64,000 bases of DNA from assembly GCF_040958095.1 (NCBI RefSeq), contig NC_091193.1:30086565-30150564 (forward strand), given 5' to 3'. The stretch comes from Procambarus clarkii. Taxonomy: Eukaryota > Arthropoda > Malacostraca > Decapoda > Cambaridae. Below, piece after piece: positions 33,773-43,985 of the stretch. The notes under the pieces are model-generated. The model was not told the origin of the DNA. It did no database searches and saw nothing but the letters and a program-made list of their open reading frames with translations. The position numbers were made by a program, and so were the translations under genes. How positions within the stretch are numbered: position 1 is the first letter of the stretch; each line of letters begins with the position of its first letter.

Positions 33773-34750
33773 ACTTTGCGATGGTGGTCTACCCGCCGGG
33801 TCAGATTTGGCTTCGTCGGCTGTTCTGGTTCCTTCGGGGTCACCCCTTCTGCCTCTCTCGCGATCGCAGGGTTCGACCCCCGGGGGGCCTTGCGTCGGTT
33901 GCTTCGTCATCGGCTTCCTCTTTGGGTTTTTCGGTGTTCAGTGCCTTGGTGCCTACCCGAGCCCTCACTCGATGTGTACACAGATGAGTCATCTCTCGGC
34001 TGGGGCTCTGTGACCAGTGCTTACCAGGCCGGCTAGGGGCGTTGAGATCCGTCCTTCCGTCGACCTCACAGCACGGTGCGGGAGTTCGCGGCAGTGTAGT
34101 TTGCTCTTGGGAGGATTCAGGTGGCCCGCGGATCGACGATTCGGCTCCATTCGGACTGCTCTCCGTGGGTTCATTGCGTGAACCGCGGGGGTTCGATGTG
34201 GTCCTTGTCTCTTTGGGGTTGGTCACTTCGGGTGACTCGTCTGCTGAGTTCTCGGGGTTTAGCTCTCCTGGCAGTTCACGTACAGTGAGTGTCCAACGTC
34301 TTGGCCGACACCCTGTCTTGCTTCGTTCCCCTCTACACGGAGTGGACGGTCGACGACGAGTCCTTCCATTGGCTTTGCCAGACGTTCGGTCGCCCCGAGG
34401 TGGACCTCTTCGTGTCGGCGTGGTCGCGGCGTCTTCCCGTGTATGCGGCGCCCTTCCCCCGATCGCGAGGCTGTCGGGGTCGATGCCTTTCGGCTAGACT
34501 GGTCGAGGTGGGGGTTCCTGTATTTCCCTCAGTTCGGCTGTTGCTCCAGGTTCTGACTCCCTTAGAGACTTACCAGGGGAGAGTTGTCCTTCTGGCCCCT
34601 TGGTGGCCGGCCCAGCCTTGGTTTCAGGCGCTGGTTGCTCGGTGTCCGAACCCGAGGGTTTTCCCGCGGCTCCGCCTCTTTCAGCATATCGGGCCAGTAC
34701 GTCACGTGGCTGGTTCGATCTTCTCCTCGAGTCTTCACACATGGGTTTTT
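33745..34750 (+). pseudogene. DIRS RNase H region, copy A
   Basis: It continues the RT polyprotein in shifted frames: EGLCGSLNFA, then VYTDESSLGWG (RNase H first Asp), TIRLHSDCSPWVH (second acidic region), SNVLADTLSCF (last Asp) and the DIRS-typical tail EVDLFVSAWS. In-frame stops near 34035 and other indels break it. In DIRS elements RNase H removes the RNA template during cDNA synthesis. Confidence 0.75.
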
Positions 34751-35720
34751 TGACTCGAGTTTATCATCATCTCTATGTTCATCAGGTGGCCTCCTTGTTG
34801 GTGTCCCACCTGAGGGCTTCTTCTCAGCGGCAGTATGAAGTTTCCTGGCGGTCCCTCTGTTAATTTTTGCGTCTTCGTCGTGTTAGTTCCTTGTCTGTTA
34901 GGGTGGCCTTGTCCTTCCTCTCGTGGTTGTTTCAGGACCGTCATCTTATGCCTAACACTGTCGCCTCGTATTGTGCGGCGCTGGCGGAGCCGCTTCAGCT
35001 TGCCTTTGGTATCGATGTTATGTCTGCGCTGTTTCGCAAGCTGTCTCATGCATTACTTCACCTCCGGCCTGCTCATGCGCCGCCTGAGTCATCCTGGTCT
35101 TTGGACCGAGTGCTCACCTTCCTTTCGTCTCCTCGTTTCGTTGTGGCCCCTTCAGTCCAAGATTGTTTCTCCAAGGCTCTTTTCTTGTTGGTATTAGCCT
35201 CTGGGGGTCGGGTAGGGGAGCTTCATGCTCTCTTCCGGCGCAGGGGTTTCTGCTCTTTTGGTCGTGGAGATGGTTTTGTTCGCTGGCAGCCGTCTCCTTC
35301 TTTTCTGGCGAAGAATGAGACTGCTGCGTTCCGGAGGGGTCCGTGGGTGGTTGATGCTTGGTTGGTCAGGCCGGGGGTACATGATGTTTTGTGTCCGGTT
35401 GCGGCGCTTCACCGTTATTTGCGCTCCACGGCTTCTGTGTCCAGGGACGCGCTTTGGGTTGATCCAGTTTCCCTTCTTCCCTGTTCGCGGGTTCGGGTCG
35501 TCCAGGTTGTCCATAGGGTTATTAAGTCCAGCCAGCCTGTGGTCTATCCCGGTGCCCATGACGTCTGGCTCTTGCTGCCGTCTTTGGGAATATATCTTGG
35601 TCTGATATTCGGGCGCAGGGATTTTGGCGGTCGAACAGGGTCCTGGCTGCTCGTTACCTTGTGAATGTCCCTGGGCCCCATCGGGCCTGTGTTGCTTTGG
35701 GTCGGCGGTTGCAGCCAGTT
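34751..35720 (+). pseudogene. DIRS tyrosine recombinase, copy A
   Basis: The reading frame 34867-35664 gives 265 residues with an amino-terminal helical domain (DRHLMPNTVASYCAALAEPL) and a catalytic domain. ASGGRVGELHAL carries the first catalytic Arg. The H-x-x-R box starts as AHDV, but about 10 bp is missing compared with copy E, which removes the second Arg and shifts the frame. The downstream AARYLVN, with the likely nucleophilic Tyr, is present only in the other frame. This copy is therefore inactive although most of the domain is well preserved. Confidence 0.8.
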
Positions 35721-35811
35721 GTCTCAGCTTCAAGTTGAGGAGTGAGCGACAACCGCCTCCCGGGTAAGTCCCTCTTTTTTCCGTCTGTGGGTAGCTTGCT
35801 CCGGGGAGCCA

Positions 35812-35888
35812 ACGCGGCTTCCCCCAGAAAATCAGCATTGAATGTAATGAAACACCATTTTCTGGGTGAGTCCCGGAGGCTCCCCGGC
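35812..35888 (+). repeat. internal complementary region (ICR), copy A
   Basis: The first half (GCTCCGGGGAGCC...CCCCCAGAAAA) is the reverse complement of the outer end of the left ITR at 3286-3318. The second half (ATTGAATGTAATGAAACACC and on to CTGGGTGAGTCCCGGAGG) is the reverse complement of the outer end of the right ITR at 36335-36395. This fused arrangement is the ICR of DIRS elements, which templates the ends of the circular cDNA. Confidence 0.8.
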
Positions 35889-35924
35889 ATTCCTCCCTCC
35901 CTCCGGTCAGCGTTTTTTTCACGT

Positions 35925-36400
35925 TTTTGATATCCAGGCTCAAGAACTGAGGTGTGGGTAGCCGGCGTGGAGGGTCTCGGGCTCCCCCTTTCCCCTCCCG
36001 GGGAGGGGGGAAGCTGCGCAGACAGCGCTGCGGCGACGTGTGATGTCACACTAGTTTGCTTGTTTTCTGTTGGGGAGTTCTATCCACTAGTTCGGCTTTT
36101 GGTAGCAATTTTAACCAGAATAGGTGTTTGTTTTGAGGCGCTTACCTTTCTGGGTGCCTGTTCTGGTCGATGGCAGACATAGAATGCTTCCAACCACACG
36201 GGGGCTTCTATAGGCCATTGCTCCCCTTGCCTCTCTGAGGGGGCCCGGTTCTGGCCATGGTCCCCGGTAGGCCTAAGAACTCCATCACATGACTGATGGC
36301 AAAGTCTGACATTAGCATATCAGCCTGGAAAAGCTCCGGGGAGCCTCTGGGACTCACCCAGAAAATGGCGTTTCATTACATTCAACGCTGGTTTTTTTCA
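35925..36400 (+). repeat. right ITR of DIRS copy A
   Basis: Inverted counterpart of 3283-3710. It contains the CTCCCGGGGAGG palindrome, GATGGCAGACATAGAATGC and CATTAGCATATCAGCC. It ends ACTCACCCAGAAAATGGCG...CGCTGG followed by a T-run at about 36390-36399. Confidence 0.85.
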
Positions 36401-36597
36401 TCAAAATTGGGGTCGTAAGTATAAATTCGTAATTCGTAAGTTGTAAGTTGAAGTGCCACTGTTCTGTAATTCGATGACCTGAATTACTTATTTCAGTTTT
36501 TGTTTGTTTTCATTGCTAAATTATGCATTTTGATTAATAAAAGTTGTGTATGAACACATATGATAAGATGGTTGTAATGATTCTTTAATGTTTGCAG

Positions 36598-36719
36598 ATT
36601 GACAATGGAATGCGCAGTATATAAGGAACAAAGTCTCAACTGTCAACCAGCAAACACTTACACTAAATTGTCCTCATATCAATTAAAATTACAAAGGAGG
36701 AAGCCAAAAGAAGAGTAAC
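36598..36719 (+). other. probable 5' UTR exon part of BROMI
   Basis: A pyrimidine-rich stretch ending TTTGCAG at 36591-36597 looks like a splice acceptor. It would place the exon start at 36598, 122 bp before the ATG at 36720 (context AACATGG). If so, upstream noncoding exons and the promoter lie left of the DIRS/satellite block or beyond this window. Confidence 0.45.
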
Positions 36720-38835
36720 ATGGAAGATAAAATTGAAGATAATGCAGGGATGGGGACAAAACCTCAAGTGAAAGACCTTTTAGCACACATGGACCCTATG
36801 ATATATCTAGCAGGAACTGCTGACAATACCTCAGAAATGTTGTTATACCTTTCTGACATGGATCCTGCATTTCACAAGTTGCTGCTGGTCAAAAGTTTGA
36901 GAAAAGGAATGCGGGAGGAACTTAGTGCAGTTATAGAGGGACTTGTTGAAGATTACCTGAAGGAACATAAAGGAAAAATGCGATCTGAGAACCCAGTTGA
37001 TTTCTTATTGGAAAAAGTTGTATCTGAAGAAAAATTTAATGATTTTTTGAAAAATGTTAAGTTAAGCTTGGAAAGTTCAGTGCAAGACATTACTAATCAT
37101 TTTGATGATGAAATAGTGACAGGAATGTTTGCAAATTATGAAGAAACCACATACGCTAGCCCAAATAACTCAAATGAGTCTTCTTTAAATTCCTCATTAA
37201 ATCAATCTGGACTCTTATTTTTGCACCCAGCACAATATCATAACATAGCCAAATGTCTTCAAAGCAGAAAAGATAGAGAAGCTTGCAATGATTCCTTAAA
37301 TATCTTGCTAGCAGTAACACCTTGCGAGCCAGTGATGCAGGATTGTTGGTGTGACTTAAAGAAAGGGCTAAGAGAATGCCTGTTTGATGACACACCAGAA
37401 ATATTTGACAAAGCCTTGAAGGTACATTGTAAACTTCTAACATCTCAAGTACATAATGCAGTAAAAGAGGCATATTTAAATCTTTTGGGTGCTGTTGCTG
37501 GCTTTTACATGTCTAAGCGGTTTCTTTCAAAAATTCCATTAAAGGGAGAAAATATTAATTTGAACTCGTGTGCAAACATTATTAGACTCTTAAAAATCTT
37601 AATTGACTTTCAAAAAGAACTACCTCTTCTTTGGATAAGATATCCGGAAAGATTTGTTGATGATATGGTTGAAGCCACATTTAACTTATTAGGTTTAAAT
37701 CTTTCCATCAAGGATAATAAACAGATGACAGTACTGGATATGTATTCTGTAATTGACCCCCAAGCTTCATGGCTAAGAAAGTGGGTACATGGGCAGTGGG
37801 GAAGAAGCAAAACGTTTTCTGCAATGAGAAGTAACTCAATGGTACTTCTCCACTCTGTGTCATTTTGCATTAAACACTTGGAAAATGTGACAGAAATTTC
37901 ACAAGTAGACACTAGAGAGATAATTAGTTCTAGCCTTGTATCTCATTTAAGATTTGTCCATAGTATTAATGTAATCATGGCAGTCCTGGAATATTCTGAT
38001 GGAAGGAAACTCTTTCCTGTGAATGTTCCTTCCAAAGAAGAGCTGGTGACCATGCAAGGAATAATTCAAACTCTTATCAGAGCAGTTAACTGCAATATAT
38101 CTGAAATAATAAATATAGAAGTAAGTAGTCTGTTAAACAAGTTCTGTTCACATGATGAAATGAAAAGTTGGATTTTATGTGATGCTGGAGTTGTAGAGTT
38201 ACTTCTTCAAGAAGTGAGCAATTTTGATAACCTCCCACAACAGAAAAAAGATTTGAAAGGAGATTTAGAAAAAATGATTCCATCAAGTTATATTAAGGCT
38301 GTCCTTGTTATTCTGGATACCATTTTAGCAACTCACATTGGACAAAAGTACATCTTACTAGGAAGGAAGAGGAAATCCAGTTCCAAATCTGGCTTGTCTG
38401 GGATTATTAGCAGCCCAGCACATGAAGTGATGAATTTGGTTTTACACATATTGAGAAGTAAACATGCCAGCTCAGATTTAAAAAGGATTTCAATCAGTGT
38501 CTGCTGCAACTTGCTTGCCTCACCGATAGGCATGCACATGTGTGCTAAACATCCTCTCATAGAAAGTGTGATTGAACACCTCAAGAATAAAAATAAATCG
38601 GTTTCAACAGAAAAAATCTCACTTGGGATTGATCCAAGAACAAGTGAGTTACTTCATCTTAGCGTTCCACAGTCACTGCCTCTGCTGACTACACTGTTGC
38701 TGTCGTATAAAGGATTCTTTCTCTTGGAGAGTGAAGGAGTGTTACCTTTGGCACTAACACAGGTTTTGCCAGAGATGGCCAGAAAGGGCACCCTGAATGC
38801 CAAAATTCTTGCAAGTGTTTGCTGCTCACCACAAG
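36720..38835 (+). CDS. TBC1D32: TBC1D32/BROMI (broad-minded), 5' coding exon
   Basis: 705 uninterrupted codons match the amino-terminal half of protein broad-minded, a large ciliary scaffold that acts with CCRK/CDK20 in cilium assembly and Hedgehog signalling. Diagnostic stretches are LYLSDMDPAFHKLLLVKSLR (about residue 42), LWIRYPERFVDDMVEATFNL (about 302), DPQASWLRKWVHG (about 345) and DGRKLFPVNV (about 427). An Asn/Ser-rich linker lies near residues 147-164. The vertebrate protein is about 1250 residues, so the carboxyl half with the TBC-like domain is missing. The exon probably ends at a GTATGC donor (AAG|GTATGC at 38836), giving a phase-1 intron after CSPQ. Read-through would stop six codons later. 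AT-rich codon use contrasts with the GC-rich mobile elements on both sides. No later exon is recognised in the window. Confidence 0.9.
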
Positions 38836-39263
38836 GTATGCAATTATATCTATCATGAATTTGAGTTTTATCAATATTTATGAGCTGTCTCATGTGGTGG
38901 CTTCCTAAGGCAAGATTCCACTTTAATATAAACTGGAATAATGAATAGATGGGTAGAACAAAGTTTAGGCACAAACACTGCGGAGATTTGTTATCATCCC
39001 AATTAGGTCATATAATGAGCTAGGGAGGCACTGGAATTAAAATAAAGTGTTCATAAATATCGTTACATCTATCACCGACCAGCTATCTTGGGGCCAAGAT
39101 GGCTGGTCGGCAGAAACTAACATCAATCACAGCTTTAAGTTCTTTATTACAAACACTTGTGCTATGACATTTACTAGGAAACATATCATCCACCATCTAC
39201 CCTGGCCCATGTATGGAAGTCAAGTTGTATACATATTAGGAGTATGCAAAAGTTTTAGGGATG
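38836..39263 (+). other. probable BROMI intron start
   Basis: AT-rich unique-looking sequence between the putative donor and the left ITR of DIRS copy B. I see no exon or structured RNA. A short inverted repeat, ACCAGCTATCTTGG...CCAAGATGGCTGGT, lies near 39077-39106. Confidence 0.5.
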
Positions 39264-40307
39264 GTTTTTGTGGAAAGCCCTTTCAGCTCCCCGGAGCTAT
39301 ACCAAGCTGATGTTTATATATTAGACCGTGGCAATAGTCATTCGACGGAGTTCTTAACCTACTGGGAACCACAAGCCAGAACCTGACCCCCCTCAGTGAG
39401 GCATGAGGAGCAATTGTCTATGGACACCCCCCATATAGTTGGGAGCTGTCTATGTCTGCCATCTACCTGGTCAGGCACCAGAAAGGCAGGAATCCCAAAA
39501 CAAACTACAGCTGGTTAAAAATTGCAAACCGAAAACCGAACGAGCAGGCAGAACTCCCCCATCAGAAAACAAGCATGACATCACCACAGCTGCTGCACTG
39601 CTGTCTGCGCAGTTCCCCCCTCCTCGGGAGGGGGAAGGGGGAGCCCCAGACCTCCTGTGCCAGCTACCCAACCCCAGTTCTGAGGCTGTCGTGTAGAGTG
39701 GTGGTCGATCGACTCTGGCTCCAATCCTTGAGCAGTGCTGTGCTTTGTGGTGTTGTGCTGCGGTGTGGTGGTGTGCGAGCCAGGAGTAATTCCAGATATA
39801 TTGAGGCTGCATGTGCCTAGGGTCACATTCTGTAGGTGCCCTGTAAGTACTGCCCTGGCAGTTTAGAGTTACCTTCCACAAACTGTTCAGGGGACTCCCT
39901 CCACAGAGTTCTTTTCCTGCTCGGTGATTGCTCGCCCTTGAGGTCAGCTGGGGTTTTTCCTACCACTGTTTGGCCTTGGGTAGGAGGTAGCCTCGTCGCT
40001 GACTGGGGCGCAAGGTATTGTGCAGCTGTCTTATATTATGCATAGAGGCCGGTTCTATTCCTGCTGGAGGTGTACTTTTGCGGGGTGTTTCTCTTCTTGT
40101 GTTTCTTTGTTTTTGTTTTGCCTGATGGGGGGCAGGGTCTGCCTAGTGTGGCTGTAAAACCTCTTGTGTTATTTTGCTGGCCCTCCACTAGGTCCTCATG
40201 ATTGCACATGTCACAGGGGTTAATCTTTTGTTTGTTTGTTTGGTAGTTCTGGGATAACAAGTTAACATTACCTTGCCTGGGCTTCTCTTAGCAGTCAGTC
40301 TGAGGGC

Positions 40308-40468
40308 CTTACCTTGAGGTTACCTTGAGGTGCTTCCGGGGCTTAGCGTCCCCACGGCCCAGTCGTTGACCAGGCCTCCTGGTTGCCGGACTGATCAACC
40401 AGGCTGTTGGACGCGGCTGCTCGCAGCCTGACGTATGAGTCACAGCCTGGTTGATCAGGTATCCTTTG
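40308..40468 (-). mobile_element. LINE-B 3' fragment in DIRS copy B
   Basis: Reverse-strand copy of the last 160 bp of the LINE at 50400-51988. It includes the 17-bp stem arms CTGATCAACCAGGCTGT (40391-40407) and its complement (40442-40458), and two CTCAAGGTAAC tail units. It interrupts the DIRS leader between GAGGGCC and GGCCCTGG, leaving at most a 4-bp GGCC duplication. Confidence 0.85.
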
Positions 40469-40499
40469 GAGGCCCTGGAAACCCCCGTTAGGGTTCTTT

Positions 40500-42545
40500 G
40501 GTCCAGTGGATGTGTCCTCTGAGTTCCATCTTGCTTCGTGCGAGTTTGAAGGTTGCTCTGTCCCCTTGTCTCAGGGTGACACTCACCGTCTTTGCCCCCA
40601 TCATTCTGCCTGTTGGGTCAATGACACCTTTGACTCGAAGTCCTGCGAGTGGTGTTCCTTGCTTGTACTCCAGTTTACCCAATCCTCTGATACTGATATT
40701 CGGGAGCAAGCAGCTTCTGCATTGCATGCGAGGTTTAGGTTGCTACAATGAGTTAGGTTGGTTGCCTTTCCGGATGCCCCGTGGCTGCCCTGCTTAAGTT
40801 ATAGTGACCCGGACTTGGGAAAGTTAGTCTCCTTGACTTTAGTTTCGTCCATGCCACCTTGTCCTTTCCCTGTTGTGGTTCATTCTGCTCCCCTTCCCCT
40901 GCTCCCGACTCCCAAAATGTCTGCGGGTTTCAGAGTCGGGGAAGGGCTTTCTTGGTGGTGAGACATGGGAGGGCTTTGGGGACTGCCCCTTATGGATTGG
41001 CGGCAGAGGCCTTCGAGCCTGTTCCTCCTGCCGGGGCTTTTGAGTCGGGCCAGCAGATGTCCCTTTTCCCTGCTTTTCCAGTGAACTCTTCCCTTTCTCA
41101 AGAGGCAGAGGGTTTGGAGGATGGCTTTGTCCCGGGTCCTGACATGGAGGATCCCGGGGCTGGGGAGTGGACTTGGGGGGGGGGGGCTTGGGCCCCATTT
41201 GATCCTGCTTGGGTGTTGGTACCCTTGGCGCGGGGCTTGTTGTTACAGGGGGAGGGGTTTCCCTATTCCCTCCCCCCTCCCTGTGTGAGTTTGATATGGG
41301 TTTGGCTCCTCCTCGGATTCGATTCTAGGTTCCCTTGGGTTCCTTGGTTCCTTCCTTCCGGAGGTTTTTGGCTTCCCACATCCCGTCTTGGAAGGTGTGG
41401 GAGGCCTTTGCGGCTTACCTCTTGTGAGACCCGGATTACACCTTGATAATGGATCCTCCTCCTTTTTTTAATTTGGCTCCTCTTTTCCTTACTGGGTGCA
41501 TTATGGAGTGCTGAAGTCTTCCTGGCTGGCAGACTGCCTGTTGTGTGTTTTGTTGGGGGGCGGGGGGGTGTAGCATGCGTTATTTCAGACACTCATGCTT
41601 GAATGGCGGGAGTTGACTAAGATTGTTCAGGTTTACCTGAGGGGCGAGTTGGAGTGCCTCAATGCATGCTTGATTTCCCCTGTGTTTCCTCACGATGTCG
41701 GCTAGGTGCAGCTTCACGTGCAGGTTCCCTCCCTTTTGGCGTCTCTGGTCGCTGAGGATTTGTGCGCCCGTTGACATTTGGCTTTGGTCTTGCGTTTCTT
41801 TTCCCTGCTGGAGCTGTTTTCGGACTGGCGTGAGGATGTGGAGGAGCTGGGTTATGGGCCAGCGTCCGTTGCTCTTGCCTCGGCAGCTCGGGTGTCGGCT
41901 GCCTTGTTGAAGTTGTTTGCGCCGATTCTGAAGGAAGCAGTGTCTCTTTTCTTTGCTTCTCGCCTCGCGTGCCGACAGGCGGTGCTTGTCCACTTTTTGG
42001 AACCTTCTTGGGCCCTGGTTCTTAAATTTTCATCGCCTTATTGTCCGTTGCTGTTTGCAGAGTCTGCGGTGGTGCATTTTCTGCAGGCAGCTTTGTCTAG
42101 TTGCCGGGGGATATCGGACTTGTTGGTTCTCCGGGGGGGGGGGGGGGCCATGAGGGTCCTGCTTGGAAGGTTTGTGCCAGGGCTCGGGATTCTTTTGATC
42201 GCTGTAAGCCAGTGGTGCTGGATTTGGGGCTGGCCCTTCTTGCGGAGCCGCCGGCGTCTGGTTGGTGCAGTAATCGCTCTGAGCATCTGTCGGGCTCTCG
42301 TAAGGGTAGTCAGCCTTTTTGCAGTTGGCCAACGAGCCTTTCCCTTGGGGAAAAGGCTTGTGCTGTTAGCTCTCGCCTGGTCCCACAATTCGTGGGTGTT
42401 TTGGGTTGTTTCCTCCAGCCTGCGGTGGCATTGGGTGGTTCCTCCTCCTTTGGGGGTGGTTTGGGACTGGTGGGGCAGGCCTCTTTCCCTGCGCTCTATT
42501 GGGTCATCCTGGAGTGGGTACACTTTGGCGTGGTCAAAACGACGA
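40500..42545 (+). pseudogene. DIRS ORF1, copy B
   Basis: The start encodes SCEFEGCSVPLSQGDTH then CPHHSACW and SCEWC, the zinc-binding Cys/His pattern of this family. The ORF is broken by a stop at about 40750, by G-runs (11 Gs near 41175, 13 Gs near 42126) and by other indels. The later leucine-rich part (LVLRFFSLLELFSDW, from about 41780) matches copies A and F. Function is inferred as the DIRS ORF1 or capsid-like protein. Confidence 0.7.
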
Positions 42546-43560
42546 CGTCCCTTAGGCGGGTTCCTCGCCTGTTTCCAGTTATAAAATGGATCCTGTGTGG
42601 ATCTGAGGTTTATTTTGGACTTGTTCCATCTGAACCCCTGGGTCTTTTACCCCTCCTTTCAGGTGACAACTCTACCCCAGGTTCAGCTGCTTTTGTAGCT
42701 TTTTGTAGCTGGGTGCTAGGATGGTGTCCCTAGATCTTCGGGATGCATATTGGCACATCTTGATTCATCCGGAGTTCAGGGACTGGCTCAGTTTTGTCGT
42801 GGAGAAGCACGCTTACTGCTTTCATTGCCTTCCATTCAGCTTGAATCTGGCATCTCACATTTTTTAACTCGCCCTACCCTGGTCGTGGTGACCTGTTTGC
42901 GTCTGTTCGGGGTTCGGGTTCTGGCTTACCTCGACGACTTGCTGGTCTGGGCTTCCAGCTGGTCCGCGTGTCTGCTCGCCAGGGATTTGGCTCTTTCCCA
43001 GCTCACCGGGTTCGGGTTCTTGGTTAACTGGAGGAAGTCCCAATTTGTTCCCTCTCAGGTTTAGACTTGGCTGGGTCTTGTGTAGGACTCTCGGACTGCT
43101 TCCTTGTCTCTCCCTCCCATGGTGTGGCTGCGGCTGAGGTCCCACCTTCGGCTATTTTTGGGAGGCACCCAGGTCACTCATTGGTTGTATGAGCAACTGT
43201 GCGGAAGTCTGAACTTTGCTGTGCTGGTGTACCCGTTGGGTCAGATCTTGCTTTGGCCGCTGTTCTGGTTCCTTCAGGGACGTCCCTTCCGCTGCTCTCG
43301 CGATTGCTGAGTTCGGACCCTGGGGGTCTTGCGTCAGCTGCTGCATCACTGGCGTTCTCTTCAGGTTTTTCGGGATTCGGTGTGGTGGCGCCTACTTGAG
43401 CCCTAGCTCGATGTGTTCACGGATGCAAAATCTCTTGACGAGTTTTGTGACCAGTACTCACCTGACCGGCCAGGATCGGTGCATCCATCCTTATGGGCTC
43501 ACAGCATGGTTCACGGCGGTGTGGCTTTCGCTTCAGAGGGTTCGCATCCCTCTGAAGAGA
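42546..43560 (+). pseudogene. DIRS RT and partial RNase H, copy B
   Basis: RT blocks are recognisable: SLDLRDAYWH at about 42726, a frameshifted middle, then VRVLAYLDDLLVWASSWSAC with the YLDD box at about 42930, and FLVNWRKSQFVPSQV followed by a stop. RNase H begins (DVFTDAKSLDEFC near 43410) and is cut off by the internal deletion at about 43555. Confidence 0.75.
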
Positions 43561-43985
43561 AAGGGATGCGAACTCTTTCGAGACCCTTTCTTTGGTACGA
43601 AACTAATGCATAATGTAGATGAGGCCACATTATGCCTGTACCACGTTTTCTGTTGGGGAGTTCTGTTCACTACTTCGGCTTTCAGTAACAATATTTTAAC
43701 CAGAATAGGGGTTTGTTTTGGGGTGCTTACCCTTTTGGGTGCCTGACCTGGTCGATGGCAGATATAGAATGCTTCCAACCACACAGAGGTTTCTATAGGC
43801 CATTGCTCCTCGTGCCTCAATGACGGGGTCAGGCTTTGGCTTGTGGTCCCCGGTAGGCCTAGAACTCCATGTGCATTGACTGATGCCAGCGTCTAATACA
43901 TTCATATCAGCCCAGTTACTTCTGGGGAGCCTCTGGGTCTCGCCCAGAAAATGGCGTTTTTCATTATATTCAACGCTGGTTTTTT

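Larger units (their letters stand above)
3283..36400 (+). mobile_element. DIRS-like retrotransposon copy A (split by satellites)
   Basis: The element has inverted terminal repeats at 3283-3710 and 35925-36400, an internal complementary region at 35812-35888, an ORF1 remnant, and RT, RNase H and tyrosine-recombinase regions in the order usual for DIRS retrotransposons. Such elements insert a circular DNA using a tyrosine recombinase instead of an integrase. ORF1 is interrupted between 5104 and 32334 by satellite DNA and an assembly gap. Compared with copy F, about 460 bp of ORF1 is missing at that point. Frames are broken, so the copy is dead. The element ends about 200 bp before the BROMI exon. 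Confidence 0.85.
39264..43985 (+). mobile_element. DIRS-like retrotransposon copy B (internally deleted)
   Basis: Left ITR 39264-39690, leader, ORF1 with the Cys/His motif, RT, and the start of RNase H. At about 43555 the sequence jumps to the right ITR (about 43650-43985), so most of RNase H, the whole tyrosine recombinase and the ICR are deleted. A LINE 3' fragment sits in the leader at 40308-40468. The right ITR ends CGCTGG plus a T-run, as in the other copies. Confidence 0.85.

Noticed and set aside
38836-38858. BROMI ORF ending at the TGA after GMQLYLS
   Set aside because: A GTATGC donor immediately before, and the known length of the family, make an intron far more likely than a 712-residue protein.
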